Source: Dastarcus helophoroides (Eukaryota; Arthropoda; Insecta; Coleoptera; Bothrideridae). Taken from it: DNA of 64,000 bases. Positions 1 through 12,579 of this stretch are shown here, piece by piece. The notes beneath the pieces were generated by a model. It was not told the DNA's origin, searched no databases, and saw nothing but the letters and a program-made list of their open reading frames with translations. The position numbers and the translations under genes were made by a program. The stretch lies in NCBI GenBank assembly GCA_028583605.1, contig CM053327.1:17347629-17411628 (forward strand). Direction: 5' to 3'. Every line of letters begins with the position of its first letter. Within the stretch, counting starts at the first letter, position 1.

Positions 1-1740
1 TAGTTTGTTCGGTTACTACCCCTTTTTGTTCACATTATGTTCGACAGTTCCAAAAAAATTAAACTAATAGGATTCAATATAGGCTTGGACTAAAATTAAG
101 ATTCCTTTTGAGATTTAAGTTCAAACTTTATCCCCAAAAGTCAACACTGTTTCAAATTAACAGATATGGATCAGAACAGCGGAAACCTTCTTCTGATTAA
201 CAATTATTAAACCTAATTATAATTAAACAAAAGAGTCTCCTTCCGTTTGGCAAGCTTTCGCTTGTTACTACTAACTATGAAATGACGACAGGCAAGAAAA
301 CTAACAGCAGTTGCTCTTAAAATCATTTGTTTAAATCTACTAAAATTTACTTGACGAATTAAAAGCGGTTTTAAAATGTTTGAGATAGACATTCAACATG
401 CTACTAACCTGTGTTTATTTACGCCACAGTCGCGAGATTTATGAGGAATTACTATTTGTCTTGGGATTCCTGCTGAAAATTCTCTGGCGTTATAAATTTA
501 AATATTTTTCTTCGCTGCCTCAGTGTTCATGCAAAAAGAAATGTTAAAATTAAACGAACGCTTTTGATAAAGTTAACAAACGCGAGTAATATCCTCAGCG
601 TGTCTGACAGATAGCAATAGTTACAGTTAGACCGAGTGGCACTGACCTCGTAAAGCGTCGGTATCAAAACTAGGCACTCGTATTATTGAGCGCTCTTCGA
701 ATTCCAACTCACTTATTCTCGGTCGTAATTTACATAAATATTACATTATCACCTGATTATTAACTTTCATTTCCCATGTTGGCATACTCCGGACATTTAA
801 TGGTTATTTCTATTTAATGTTAGATCGGATTGTATCTTTCCAATAAAAATAATCGTAACTTTTAATCGTAGTTTATCATCGCTCTCGAACAAAACAGTGC
901 GTTTTATTCTAAAACCAAATCCACTACCTCACTGGGGCAATATCGTTTCAGAGCGTGGACAACCAAATTACAAATTGATCAGGATGTCGGCAATAGAGAT
1001 AAAATAGGGAATTTGGAATCTGGATGGACCTTCGTGTTGTTTATCGCCGCTCAAATCTATTACACAAAATCCCCTGCACTAAATTATTGGCAATTTATGT
1101 AAATCGCGTTCAGGTAATGAGACTGCCTTCATAAGGCCGATAAACACGGTAATCTAGCCTAGAACTTTGAACATATTGTTTCCCTGACGCCTGAAAGTAA
1201 CTTCGCTCAACCTTTAAGTTTCGAACTGGAAAGTTAATGCTTAATTGAACATCCACATGGCGTTTAATAGTTGATTCGGTACGTAAGGTAAATAAAATAA
1301 AATATTTGATGCTGATTACGTACATGTATCGATAGGATCAGAAGTAGTTTAATTCTGGCCAACGGTTACACTGCGACGGATGGTGATTCTGCACCTCGCC
1401 CTAATAGAGAAGACCCCAGAGAGGAATGAGTGATGAGTGAGCTCTTTTCAGTTATTTGGAATAAAGGTTCTGTGAAAATGACTCTGTGGTGGCCCAACTA
1501 GAAGATTTTGAATCTTTAAGAAAAAGTTCCAGGATCGTCAGTGCCTCTGCTATGGTTGACATACTCATTCTGTTCTGATGACTGTCAAGTCTTTTGTGCT
1601 ATTTTTATCTCGGAAGAATTTCGCCTTTGGTCTCTGATACGATTAATATAGAGGATATTCCGAAATTATCGACAAAAAATCGATGATTTAATAGTTTTAT
1701 TATTTATTATTATTTCTTTTGGGGTCGGTTATCCCTGCAT
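1..1740. other. no recognisable gene
   Basis: AT-rich sequence with only short ORFs that lack recognisable domains. I see no repeat array, transposase motif or RNA gene here. Confidence 0.5.
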
Positions 1741-1769
1741 CGCTGAAACATTCGCTTATTGTGTCTTAA

Positions 1770-2720
1770 TCATATTAGGCCCGTTCTTTTGAAGAATTCC
1801 AGAAGCTTCTTTATGGGCGTTTCCAATATTGTCCTTTCCAGAGCCGGACATTCACATAATATGTGTAAAAGAGTTTCTTCTTCCTCTCCACACATTCTGC
1901 AAGTGTAATTTTCGTTTACACTGTTGTAAGATGTTTTATTAGGGCGCAGTCCCGTAAATAGTCCAAATATCCACCTAAGATGATTTTTGCTTAACTTTAA
2001 GAGTTCTCTGCCTCTATTTTCAGGTGGTCCGTCAATGAACATCCGCGATTGCCTGAGGCCATCCAGTGAGTGCTGTGCTGTGAGTGCTTAGTAGCGCCTT
2101 TATGACCGCTTTTGCCATCCTGTAAGCAAGCGAAAAAGTAGCTTCCGGTAGGTTCCCCAATGGGCCTCAACCCATCGAAATATAACTGTATTTTGCGCCA
2201 ATTTGCTTAGCATGTCAAGACAATTTTTGATCGTTCTGGAGTTAATTTCGTAATTAGTAGCGTATTTAGTGTTATTTGGCTGTCGCTATAGATCAGGATC
2301 CTCTTGTTTTCATAAGACCTTCCGATCGTTCTTCAGCACAGGCTGTTATTGCAATGACTTCTGCCTGAAATACGGTTGCCGAAGTTCCCAGGTTTATGTA
2401 AAATTCATTCCCTGGTTCTTTACCGGTTATTCCGGCATCAGTACTTATCTTTGTTTTGGATCCATCTGTGAGGCACACTGATCCGCTCTCTGTCTTTTTG
2501 GTTCTGCTAACTGCACTCCTCTTTCCGGTATTTCTACCCGGTGGGGTTTGTGAAAGTTGGGAACTCTTTGTTCTGTTCGATGGCATACTTACCGTATGAT
2601 TCGTACAAATCCGCTTGAATATTTCTGTATGGCAAGTTAATCAAGTTAAGCTGTTGACAGGGGCTCCGCCTCTACCATCAAATGAAGAAGGGGCAGATCT
2701 AGTAGTGCTAGATCTCCAGT
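1770..2720 (-). pseudogene. R1/I-like non-LTR retrotransposon remnant: RNase H and C-terminal zinc knuckle
   Basis: On the minus strand, from about 2590 down to 2293, the frame carries an RNase H start (LTDGSKT, then FQAEVIAIT). After a frameshift it continues as LIYSDSQITLNTL near 2290-2240, then FRWVEAHWG near 2175, the conserved W-x-x-x-H-x-G part of retroelement RNase H. Further frameshifts lead into 2042-1770, where CRMCGEEEETLLHILCECP matches the Cys-x2-Cys ... His-x4-Cys knuckle found at the C terminus of R1/I-like non-LTR polyproteins. The order RNase H then knuckle fits the 3' end of ORF2 in these clades. No reverse transcriptase remains. Three or more frame changes mean it is dead. 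Minus-strand homology may extend weakly to about 2720. Confidence 0.8.
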
Positions 2721-2869
2721 GGCTCCAGAGGGCATTTATAAAATGTCGACATTGTAATAGTAGTCACTTTTTTTTGAGTATCTATTACAGTTGCTTATCA
2801 AATGGTTCGAAAAACTTGAGCGCAGATAGGATTTGCTTTAGGCGGGCGCAATATTCATTTTAAAAAAAA

Positions 2870-5800
2870 ATGTCAAAAAAACACAGTATTTGCAGAAAAC
2901 CTTCCGACTGAATATTATATTTTTGTTAGTTGGCTGAAATTCTGTAAAAAACAATTTCAGTTTCTTGGAATTTTTACCTTTTTTACATATTTACATTTCG
3001 ACGAGCCCTTGACTCCGAGGAAAAAGTTTATGCAAATTTCCAAAAATTACTTCTTGAAATTTTCAGAAAAAAATGTTTATCGAAATTAATACTGATTTTC
3101 TTAAAATTTTGATTTAATCTTTAGAAAAAAAAAACGAATTTTGAGAAAAAGTCAATTTTTTCTTTTTAATTGAAATTCATTTTCCTGGTTTGCCTTTTCC
3201 CCTTTTTAATACAATTTCGGAAAAAATCGAAATTTCCAGAAATAGAAAATAATAGATTTTGAGATAAAAATCAAATTTTTCAGAAAAAGTTAAAATTTGA
3301 GGCAAATGAAAGTAAAAAAGACAATTTCGAAAAAACCAAAACTTTGACATAAAGTTCAGATTTTCCAATAGAAAGTTAATTTTTGAGAAAAACACCAAAT
3401 TTTGGGAATAAAGTCGATCTTTTGTTTTTTTAAAAAAAAAAGGTTAATTTTGAACAAAATAACTCTAGATTTTCAAAAATAATGAACTTAAAAAAAGACC
3501 AATATTGATTGATAACTTTGAAATCTAAATAAAAAGACAAATCCAGAGCAAAAAAAGTCGAATTTTACAGAAGCATATTAGATAACATTTTTAGAGAAAA
3601 ATCTAAATTTTCGAATTAGCTCTACTCTACTTCCGACCTTCCATCTAGAAAAAAAGTTAAAACTTGGGATCAAAGGCGAATTTCAAAAAAACAAAATTAA
3701 AATTTCGAGAAACATGAAATTTTGAATTTTGACATAAGAGTGAACATTCCCAGAAAAGTCCAAACTTTGAAGAAAATTAAGAGTAAAATAGAAATTCTAA
3801 AAAAAATCTACATTTTAAAGTAGAAAGTTAACATTTTGAGGAAGTTGGATTTTTGCAATAGACAGTCAAATTTTGAGAAAAAAAGTCGAATTTAGAAATC
3901 AAAATTTTAAAAAATGAAAAAACGAGAGAATAAATTGTAGTTTCTAGAATTGGAGAAAAAGACCAACCAATAGTCGAATTTAAAGAAAAAAATTCCAAAT
4001 TTTCGGAAAAAGGCCAAGCTTTGAAAAAGATGAACTTTCTCAGTGAAAGTAGAACTTTGAGAAAAAAAGTGAAACAAAAAAATAAACATTGGCAACAATA
4101 GCCGAAACCTGGATAAAAAAAATGAAAACTGGCAGAAATATAAAAAGTTTGGAATAAAATTTTAATAAAATTCGAAACTAACTTCGAGAAAAAAAAAACA
4201 AAATATCGGAAAAAAGATGAATTTAAAACCGAAATTGAAATATTTAGAAACAGAAAATATCTAATTTTGAGATAAAACTTTAGAAAAAAGTTGGATTTTA
4301 GAAATTAAGTCAAAATTTTGAGAAAAGAAAGTCGAATTTGGACAAAAACTTTAGATTTTCAGAAAAGGACCGAACTTTAAAAAAATATGTAATAACCTAT
4401 AGAAAGTTACACTTTGAGATAAAAGTCGAATTTTAAGAATAATGTCGAACTTGAAAAAAAGATCAGGTATTGAAAAAAAGTCGAAATTTCGGAAGCAATT
4501 GTTACCTTTTTTTTTTGTAACATTTAAATCTAAATTCTAGAAAAAAGTCAAAATTTGGAGAAAAGACTAATTTCGAGGAAAACATTGAAATTTGGACAAA
4601 TAGAAAAGGTCAAATTTAGAAATAAAAATCTGCACTTCTCAAAAAAGCCAAACTTTGGAAGAAATGAAAAAAAAAAGGCAAATTCTAAACAAGTTGACAT
4701 TTTTAGTAAAAGGTCAACATTTAAAATAATAATTTCGGGAATAAATTTAAATCTTAACCCTAGAGTAGGCGCGCCATACTTTGTAACACGAAGGGGCGCG
4801 CGCGGTCTCAGAGACCGCATCTATAAATAATGTTATTTATTAACCTTTTTTGGTTCTATAATGAAATATGGTATCTTGGTATATTTGTTAATAAAATTAA
4901 ATTACAAATCATGCATTGTTTTAAACTATAAACAAAAAATTTAGCCAAATACAAAGGCCACATAATTGTACGAAATGCGGAACTAAATTTCCAATAATAT
5001 TATATTTAAGTGTTGGGATCCAAAAATAGGTTTTATTTAAACCAAACTTGTTTGGAATTATCCTCTACAGCCTTATTTCCAAGCAAAACTCAATTTATAT
5101 CTGGAACTATAAAGACAAAACAATTTAACATGGGTGGGCGCGCGCGGTATCACATAATGCAAATAGCTATAACTTACAAAAATGGACATATAATTAATCA
5201 CATGATCAACCATTACATTTGTGATGTTATAAAACTCAGCTAAACCAAAAATGAGCATTATTGGCAAACTAATTATTGAAATATAAAATAATAAATATAA
5301 GTGCGGTCTGAGAGACCGCGCGCGCCCATCGGCGGGTTAAGAAAGCCCAAATCAAAAAAAAAAGTAATTTAGAAAAATAAACCTCCAAACTTCCAGAAAA
5401 AAACCGAACTTCAAAAAAGATGAATTTTCTCAGAGAAAGTTAAATTACATAAAAAAAGGTACAATTGTGGGGATAAAATAGTACTTAAATGGAAGAATTG
5501 AAAAAAAAAGTCGAGTTTTCAATGAAAAGCCGAATTGCGAGCAAAAAGTTAAAATGTGTGTGGAAATATAAATTTCGTAACAATTTTGAGACAAAAGCCG
5601 AAATTTTGGAAGAATGACAAACTTTAAGAAGAAAAAAACAAAATTTTCAGGAATTAAAATCCTTTTCCAAAAATGACAGAGTTTCTAGAAAAATTAACAT
5701 TTTGAAAAAAAAACGAAGAGCGAAAAGTCGCAATTTTAAGAAAAAAAAGCAAAATTTCGAAAAGATGAGAGATTTAGAAAAAAAATGTTAATTTCCTAAA

Positions 5801-5900
5801 GAAAATCAGGTTTTGAAGGAAAAGTTGCATGTTTGAAAAAAGTCGACTTTTAACAATAAAATTAAAAAAACAAAGATAAATTTTGATATAAAATCAGAAT
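2870..5900. repeat. degenerate ~20-bp A-rich tandem array (interrupted 4758-5336)
   Basis: Blocks such as GAAAAAAGTCGAATTTT and TTTGAGAAAAAAGTC recur about every 18-21 bp with heavy divergence. The + strand is purine/A-rich, the opposite polarity to the arrays at 9.1 and 15 kb. The array is interrupted by the piggyBac-like element at 4758-5336 and resumes afterwards, so the array is older than that insertion. Short ORFs here are low-complexity Phe/Lys/Asn frames and are not genes. Confidence 0.85.
4758..5336. mobile_element. non-autonomous piggyBac-like element (MITE), 579 bp
   Basis: Both ends abut TTAA (4754-4757 and 5337-5340), the target duplication typical of piggyBac. Both termini start CCC: CCCTAGAGTAGGCGCGCC on the left and, in inverse, CCCGCCGATGGGCGCGCG on the right. 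Just inside each end is a near-palindromic block, GCGGTCTCAGAGACCGC on the left and GCGGTCTGAGAGACCGC on the right, next to GGGCGCGCGCGG. A further GGGCGCGCGCGGTATCAC lies near 5136. There is no transposase ORF. Its CpG-rich ends contrast strongly with the surrounding A-rich array. Confidence 0.8.
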
Positions 5901-6029
5901 TTTTAGAACAGCTCGCGAGGTGCAAGGTTTTAGTTTTACCAATGATTTTTGATGTATTTGGATACGCGTTATAATAAAAAAAATTATTTGACCTGTTGCT
6001 GAAAAAAGTTGCAAACGCCTGGTTTAGGA

Positions 6030-7240
6030 GCACGCAAAGGTTTATTAATTGAGTGAAATATAGTAATATGGTAGTTAGCCGTGGATATTCGATATACTAT
6101 ATGCAGGTCACAGTCAACTTGCGATACGTGGGCTTCGTTTATATGATCTTTTTACATAGATTTTAACACATATTCATGTATAAAGCTTGGAACGAGCTTG
6201 TTAATAACAAAGCTCACCACAAGTATAAAAGGATAGGCAAAGTATTGAACGTATTTGTCAACCTTTCGACAGGATAATTCATTCATTTTTAAATTACACT
6301 GGAAAAGTTGGATGCAATTTTCCATATATGTACAAAATAAGTAAAATTTCTTATGAAAAAGAAAAAGTTCTGCGTTAGCTTGATTTTTTATCACAAAATC
6401 AATGCCGAAATTTAAACCTATTCGTCTTTTCTTTTTTTTAATAATTTGTTTTACAACAACATAGGAAAAGATACATCTTAACGTATTTTCTTGCTGCCTC
6501 GTATTTCTGTTTAAAAATAAACATAATTGATTGGAAGTGGAAAGCTAAATTTGTCACAAAATAACAGCATTAATAAAATTTTACGTCATAAGGAGAAGAT
6601 GCCTTTTCGATCTTGTGTTTCTATGTAATTGTGTTGTGATGACGGAAAGTATCAAAAATAATCAAAAACAGCGTTACGTAATTAAAGAATGACCTTTGAA
6701 CAATTAATTCAAAATAAGTCGACTTTAACAACTTTCAATAAGAATAAATACCAAGTCGTATCATTTAGGTAATTATTAATTAACCTTAAAGTAAAAAACA
6801 GCATCACTTTTTAACCGGTTGCCGCTGAGAACGTCTGCAAAGAAATTGGGGACTAAGTAGTCAAATTTAGCAAATTAAAAACAAATTGTTTAAAATACGC
6901 CGTGGGAAATTAAATTTACGGAAAGGACATTTAGCTCGAGAATTTCGCTTTCGTTTCATTTGGAAATGGGGAAAAGTTGTTGGTAATTTAATGCAGAAGA
7001 AAGAATTTCTTATTGCCCTTTCTAAATTGTAATTATCCTCATTGCTTTGCTTTACACAAAAAAAGAGATATTCGAAAATTAAAGAGCGCTGCGAATGGAG
7101 ATACTTTTCGACAAAGTTTTATAGACTTAACTTCTAAATTAGCATAACAAACCCTTAAGTCGGAAAGAATTTTTTTTCAAGGCAATTGAACTATTATAAC
7201 ATTTAACATTGTCCTACTATGGAATAAATATCGCTGGAAT
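6030..7240. other. no recognisable gene
   Basis: AT-rich unique-looking sequence. I see no domain, array or clear TE terminus apart from the element end at 6021. Confidence 0.4.
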
Positions 7241-7249
7241 GTTAAAGGA

Positions 7250-7764
7250 ATTTTTTTTTTCAAATCCCAGCACATCTGTAATGATGGATTGAGCACTCCC
7301 AACGCTTATTCCTATCTGAGCTGCAATTTCACCAACAGTTAAACGGCGATCACCTTCCAAAAGGCGTTGAACAGCGTTAATCTTGTCCGCAGTCATAGTG
7401 GTCTGAGAACGACGGGCATTGGTTTATTTTCAATTTGAGTTCGTCTTTCGAAACATTTTTTATGCCATTCATATACTTGAATTTTCTTCAAACCAGTCTC
7501 CTCAAACTGTGCTTCTAGTCTACGAAGAATTTCGGCAGGCTTTACACCTTCAATGGCAAGAAATTTAATAATAAGGCGCTGCGCAACCTGCGGATGAACC
7601 TCTTGCTCACTCATTGTATTTAAAACTGACGAACGGCAAGAACGGAATTCGCTTGAGCGTAGGAAGTCACTTGATATGTCTAACATGTCTAAGAGTATGC
7701 GCACACTCCCGACGCCCTCATGGCGACACGATAGAAATTCCGCTTCATATTGGATTTACCCTCG
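7250..7764 (-). pseudogene. mariner 5' fragment (transposase N-terminus)
   Basis: The 5' terminus is intact: CGAGGGTAAATC reading leftward from 7764, flanked by TA at 7765-7766. The minus-strand frame starts MSEQEVHPQVAQRL near 7613 and runs through ILRRLEAQFEETGLKK and YEWHKKCFERRT, the N-terminal DNA-binding region of mariner transposases. After a frameshift near 7420 it continues as VGEIAAQIGISVGSAQSII, the second helix-turn-helix. Homology to the copy at 52102-53804 stops near 7250, so the catalytic DDE domain is missing. The 5' UTR matches the 52.1-kb copy closely but lacks the MITE found there. Confidence 0.85.
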
Positions 7765-7769
7765 TATTT

Positions 7770-9020
7770 ATACAGCGAAATAATACGTAAGCGTACGTTA
7801 CTATTAATAAGGCGAGATTTACGTTTCTCGGTTTGAAATGATAGATGCATAATATTTTAAAGGTAGATCTATTCCCAGTTATTTTAAATAACAGCCAACT
7901 AGATTTCATTAAGTCGTGAAAAATAAAAAAAAAATTCCCAAATCGAAAACTTATCAACTCACAGTGACACTGATTTCAGCAGTGTATTTGTTCTCTTCGG
8001 TTGCAGCGAAGTTCTATTATTGCTTCTAGCTTAAGTTTGCATCAATTTAGCACGACATTAAATAAGTGCCATCCCTCAAGAGCCTTCCGAGGCCTGTATT
8101 ATTGGCAGTAACTTACATAAAACTTTCACAGAAGTTTCCAACGTTTCGTGTTTCATGGGCCTTAATTCGGCTGCACTAAAACGCTAATAATATCGCAGTT
8201 GGTCTCGTTGTAAACAGAGGATACAAAGATGGAGGAGCGCTAAGTATTCAATGAACTATCAAAACTCCTGAGACATGCCAGTTAAGTTATTTTAACTCGA
8301 GCTTTAGGAAACCTTTGCAAACTTTAGTTACCTCTAAAACTGCGGTGTAAGTTTATGAGGCGATTAAAACGTTTCTGCTGTTATAAGTTGTTGAATAAAT
8401 TACTTGTATCAAAGCCAGCGTAAAAATAATGCAAAAAAGGAATTTAAAACCAACACGAAAATCTTTGGCAAATTTTAAACAGATTTGGTTAATTCCATAA
8501 TGCAATCGCTTTTAAAGAATGAGGTTCACGACCTATGAGGAATGATATTCCCGCTTTAAAAATCCATAAACACGTCTGCAACTATAGACCTATAAAAACA
8601 AAACTACACTACTATAGGTTGGTGCGGTCAGAGAGGATTTATTTATAGACGGGAGTGGATAAAATGAGTAGCAGCAATGCTCGACTACACAACACATCAA
8701 CCTGTTTATAAATGCTCTTTTTAAAGCACATTCGTTATTTCATGGGAATATATCGTTGTCAAGTTTTAGCAGTAAATTGCCGTACAGTTTTTGTGGACTT
8801 CATACTGTAAATTCTAGTCTGTATTATGCATTTCTGAAAATTTATTTGTTCGATCCGCTCTTAAAGAACAAAATCATCATTACAATTCCATAACGATAGA
8901 CAACAATGGCTATAAAGGAGATTGTTCAAATTTCATAGCTCGATAGAGACGCTTATCACATTTTGGCCACGCCCTCCGACGCGTGCAGATGAGACAGTAT
9001 CTTAGAGTACTGAACACAAT
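7770..9020. other. no recognisable gene
   Basis: AT-rich sequence between the mariner fragment and the hAT-like element. I see nothing supportable in it. Confidence 0.4.
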
Positions 9021-9031
9021 ATCGTTTAACT

Positions 9032-12000
9032 CAGGGTTTCCCAAATAGTGGGTCGCGACCCTGCCTTGGGCCTCGAAAATAAAATACTGGGTCTCGGGTC
9101 GCAAAATTATTTCCCTATTGTTCATTTATTTTTAAAACATTTACGAGAACAGGTGCGTTTTATAACCTTATAACTGTGAACCAAATCATTTTGTTTAAAT
9201 TAAGATTGACTTTTTTAAAACGTTTTGTTAATAAATTTAGTTTTTTTTTTTCGTATTTTTATACTTCTAAAAATTATGGTTTTTTCTTGAAATTTAAACG
9301 TTAACATCTTGATGATGTGCCGAACTATTTTATGTTTTGCCTTAGCGGGCGGCAATTTATTTTTCAAATTTTCGTTTTTTTTAATTTTGACTTTGTTTAA
9401 AAAAATTGATTTCTCAAATGGTTCTTTTTTATAAATTCAAATTTTCTTTTGTTATTTCAACATTTACTTCATTTAAATTTTTGCCAAACATGCATTTTTC
9501 TTTTTTTCCCTGAATTTTTCGACTTTTCTTTGAATATTTAGACTTTTTTTTTAAATTTTACTTTTTTTTAAATTCTAACGGATTGAAAACCTCTTTAAGA
9601 CTTTTGACTTTATAAAAAAATTTAACTTTTTTAAGAATATCAGCTTCTTAAAATACTTCGAATTAAAAAATAGGAACTTTTCAGAAAATTTTTAAATGTT
9701 TCTAGTTTTTTTTTATTGAAAATTTCAATTCTTTTTAAACTTCGACATGTAAAATTTTTTCAAAATTAACAATTTTTTAAAAAATTTCCACTTTTTTTCA
9801 AACGGTTAGCTTTTTATGGAAGTTTTATTTATTTTAGGAATTTCTATACTTATTTCAACATTTCGACTTTTTCGCAATATTTTGACTTATTTTGAAAATG
9901 TCCACCTTTTTCAAAATTTCAGCTTCTTAAAAAAATTGTATGTTATTTATTTTCAAAATTTTGTCTTTTTCTTCGAAGTTTTCACTTTATTTTAAAACAA
10001 TTTGAGTTATTTTCTAAATTTCGTACTTCGTCTAGAAATTGCGAATTGTTTGTAGCTTTTGAAAACGTTTTGAAATTTTTTAACGAAAATTTTGACTTCT
10101 TCACAAGATGGACCCTTTTTAAATAATTCTGTTTTTTCTCAAAATAAAGGTCTTCTGACGGTATTTTTACTCATTTCTGAAATATTTGATTTATGAAAAT
10201 TACGCCTATTTTTTGAAAATGTCGACTTTTTGAAAACTAACCTTTTGAAACTTCGGCCCCTATAAATTCTTGTTTATCTAATTTTTTTCTAATTACTTAT
10301 GTCGATGTCAAATTTTTGCCTTTTTATAAATAGCGATTTATTAAAAGAGTTCGACATTTCAAAGTTTCCACTTTTTTCAAATTCCCATTTTTATCAACAT
10401 TTCGATCTTTTCTTAAAATTTTTATTTCAAATATTCTACTTTTTCTCGAAATTTTGACTTCTCTTATAAATTTAACTTTACAAAAAAAAATCGGCATTTC
10501 AAAATTCTTATTTTTCTTTTCAAATTTTGTTTTATCAAAATTTCAACTTTTTTTCAAAATTTTGAGTTTGTTGAAAATTCAGACAGAATTTTCCCCTTTT
10601 TCGTAAATTTTGGCATGCTTCAAAATTACCTTTTAAAATTGTTGACTTCAAACAATTTGTTTAATTTCGACTTTTTTGTACATGATTAACTTTTTTTTTG
10701 AAAAGTTCGACTCTTTCAGAATTTCAATGTTTCTCAAATTTTCTGAAAATTTTGATTGAAAATTTCGACATTTGAAAATATCTACTTTTATTGTCAAAAT
10801 TTCCACTTTAATCAAAAATTCTGGTAATTTTGGGTTTCTTTTTAAATTTCGATATTTTCATCAACATTCCAGCTTTTTTAAAGTACGATTTATCGCGCTT
10901 TATTTCCAAACTGCACTCGGAACCCTACGTATTGTACATATTTTACAATTGTAATTCACTTAACACTGTTTAATTAACCAAATTATTCATTGACCAATAA
11001 CTGAGGGAAAGCCGACCGCGTTTATTTATAGGTCCTGTTCCCGTTTTTTAGAAAGAACGAGCAGGTAAGACTTATCGTTTGCCGAAATTTCTGGAGCGCT
11101 TATCTTCGATCTGATTCATTATTCCCTTATCAAATTTTCTAGAAAATTCCTAATTAAATTTTATAATTACATTTTGTTACAATATTGAAGATTTACACGT
11201 TTTTTTTGAAATTTATGACTTCCTTTAAAATTTATTAAGTTTTTGAAAATTTCAAATTTTTATATTTTTCTCAAAATTGTTGCCTTATTTACAGCAATTA
11301 AAAATTAAAAATTTAAATTTTGAGTTTTGATGAGAATTGAAATATAGGATTCACCTTAAGTTTAAACTTCGTATTTTGAAATCTCCATTTTTAACTAAAA
11401 ATCGACCATTTGATTTTTTTAATTAAAATGGAAACGGAGAGAAATGGTAAAAAGTTATAGGACAAAAAACAATTACAACTTCTGATTTCTAAATTTCAAA
11501 AAAAAAGTTCGTTTTAAAGATGATATCTTAGGTTTAAAAAATTTTAAATTTTTACCAGAAGTTTGGACAAAATCAATCAAACTAATTTTGGGAAAAGATG
11601 AGGTTGAGTTTAGACCAGAAATTTCTAAAAACAATTTAACGCTTGTCTTGATGACACTGAATAACATTTTAACTTAAATTAACAAAAATTCTGAAAAAAA
11701 AGCTTTATGATTTCCAAAGTCGAAACCTTAAAAAAAAGAGTCAAAAATTTAGGTTAAACATCGGAAGTTTAAATTGGGAATCCTTAGAAAAGCTTTGCCA
11801 TTTCATGTTTTGTTTAAAAAATTTGACCTTACTATCAGAATTTTACCTTTAAGCTATAATATTAGAACATTCTACATTTTTGTTGAATTTTCAAAAAAAA
11901 ATTCTGTATTGTAACAGTGACTTTTTAGAAAAATATAAAGAATTAAATGCACTCGAAAAAGTTTTAATAAGAACCGAAATTTTAAGAGATTTACACCATG

Positions 12001-12242
12001 GAGAAAAAATCCAGTTTTAAGATTAAAGAGATCGAATTTGGAAACTTCAATCCGAGATTTCGAAATTTTGAGAAAAGAAAATTATAAAATCTTAGAAAGA
12101 AAAGACGAAATAATGACTTCTAACCTCAAAATGTGATCGGAATTTTTAGAAGGAAAACGATAGGTAACAAATCTTTTAATGGGTCCCGAAGAGGAGGCAT
12201 AAAAATAGCCGAGACGTGACAAAAAAAGTTTGAGAAACGCTG
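9032..12242. mobile_element. non-autonomous hAT-like element with array cargo, 3.2 kb
   Basis: The left terminus CAGGGTTTCCCAAA and the inverse of the right terminus, CAGCGTTTCTCAAA, are imperfect inverted repeats. The element is flanked by a perfect 8-bp direct repeat GTTTAACT (9024-9031 and 12243-12250). An 8-bp duplication with CA..TG termini is diagnostic of the hAT superfamily. Sub-terminal GTGGGTCGCGACCC on the left is also common in hAT ends. There is no transposase frame. Most of the interior is the ~20-bp array, T-rich on the left, with a non-array stretch at about 10900-11150 and more A-rich sequence on the right. Confidence 0.8.
9130..12130. repeat. degenerate ~20-bp tandem array inside the hAT-like element
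   Basis: TTTCGACTTTTT and AAAATTTTGACTT variants recur about every 19-20 bp, for example starts near 9861, 9881, 9900 and 9917. Polarity is T-rich on the + strand to about 10890. A segment without obvious repeat units follows (10900-11150). From there to 12130 the units are weaker and increasingly A-rich. Confidence 0.8.
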
Positions 12243-12579
12243 GTTTAACTAATGGGAAGTACATTTTTGCACGTTAGATGATTGTACCATCGAGGAGTGC
12301 TTCTTTCAAAGGAGTCATGGTTACAATAGTAACTATTAAGAAAGTCGACAAAAAGCGTGCTTTTAAGAAAATATCAATCGTTTTTCGTAGAAAACATATC
12401 TTTTTAACTGTTTAAAATTGCCTTAAAAAAATAGACACGATTTAATATTTTTTCGCACTTAGGACGGTTTTACAAACAAATCAGCAATAGATTCAAAATA
12501 AAACATCCATCGGCGTCTTTGCAAATGACACACAATCAATGACATTTAGGCCAATTATGAAGTTGCCATTTTTGATTTT

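Larger units (their letters stand above)
2839..6021. mobile_element. candidate hAT-like element carrying an A-rich array
   Basis: The right end reads AAGTTGCAAACGCCTG. It closely resembles the right end of the better-supported element at 12242 (AAGTTTGAGAAACGCTG). The left end near 2839 (TAGGCGGGCGCAAT) is an imperfect inverted match of it. I cannot find a clean 8-bp target duplication, so the left boundary is tentative. The interior is the A-rich array plus a nested piggyBac-like insertion. No transposase is present. Confidence 0.4.

Noticed and set aside
4548..4830. Overlapping ORFs of about 90 residues on both strands
   Set aside because: They cross an array and the edge of a piggyBac-like element. 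Low-complexity frames.
2839..6021. Firm call of an 8-bp target duplication around the first array element
   Set aside because: Flanks (TTTAGG-like on both sides) overlap the putative terminus on the left, so no unambiguous duplication can be stated.
9130..10900. Regularly spaced repeats suggesting a CRISPR array
   Set aside because: Units are contiguous, about 20 bp, degenerate and lack unique spacers. The context is eukaryotic transposons.
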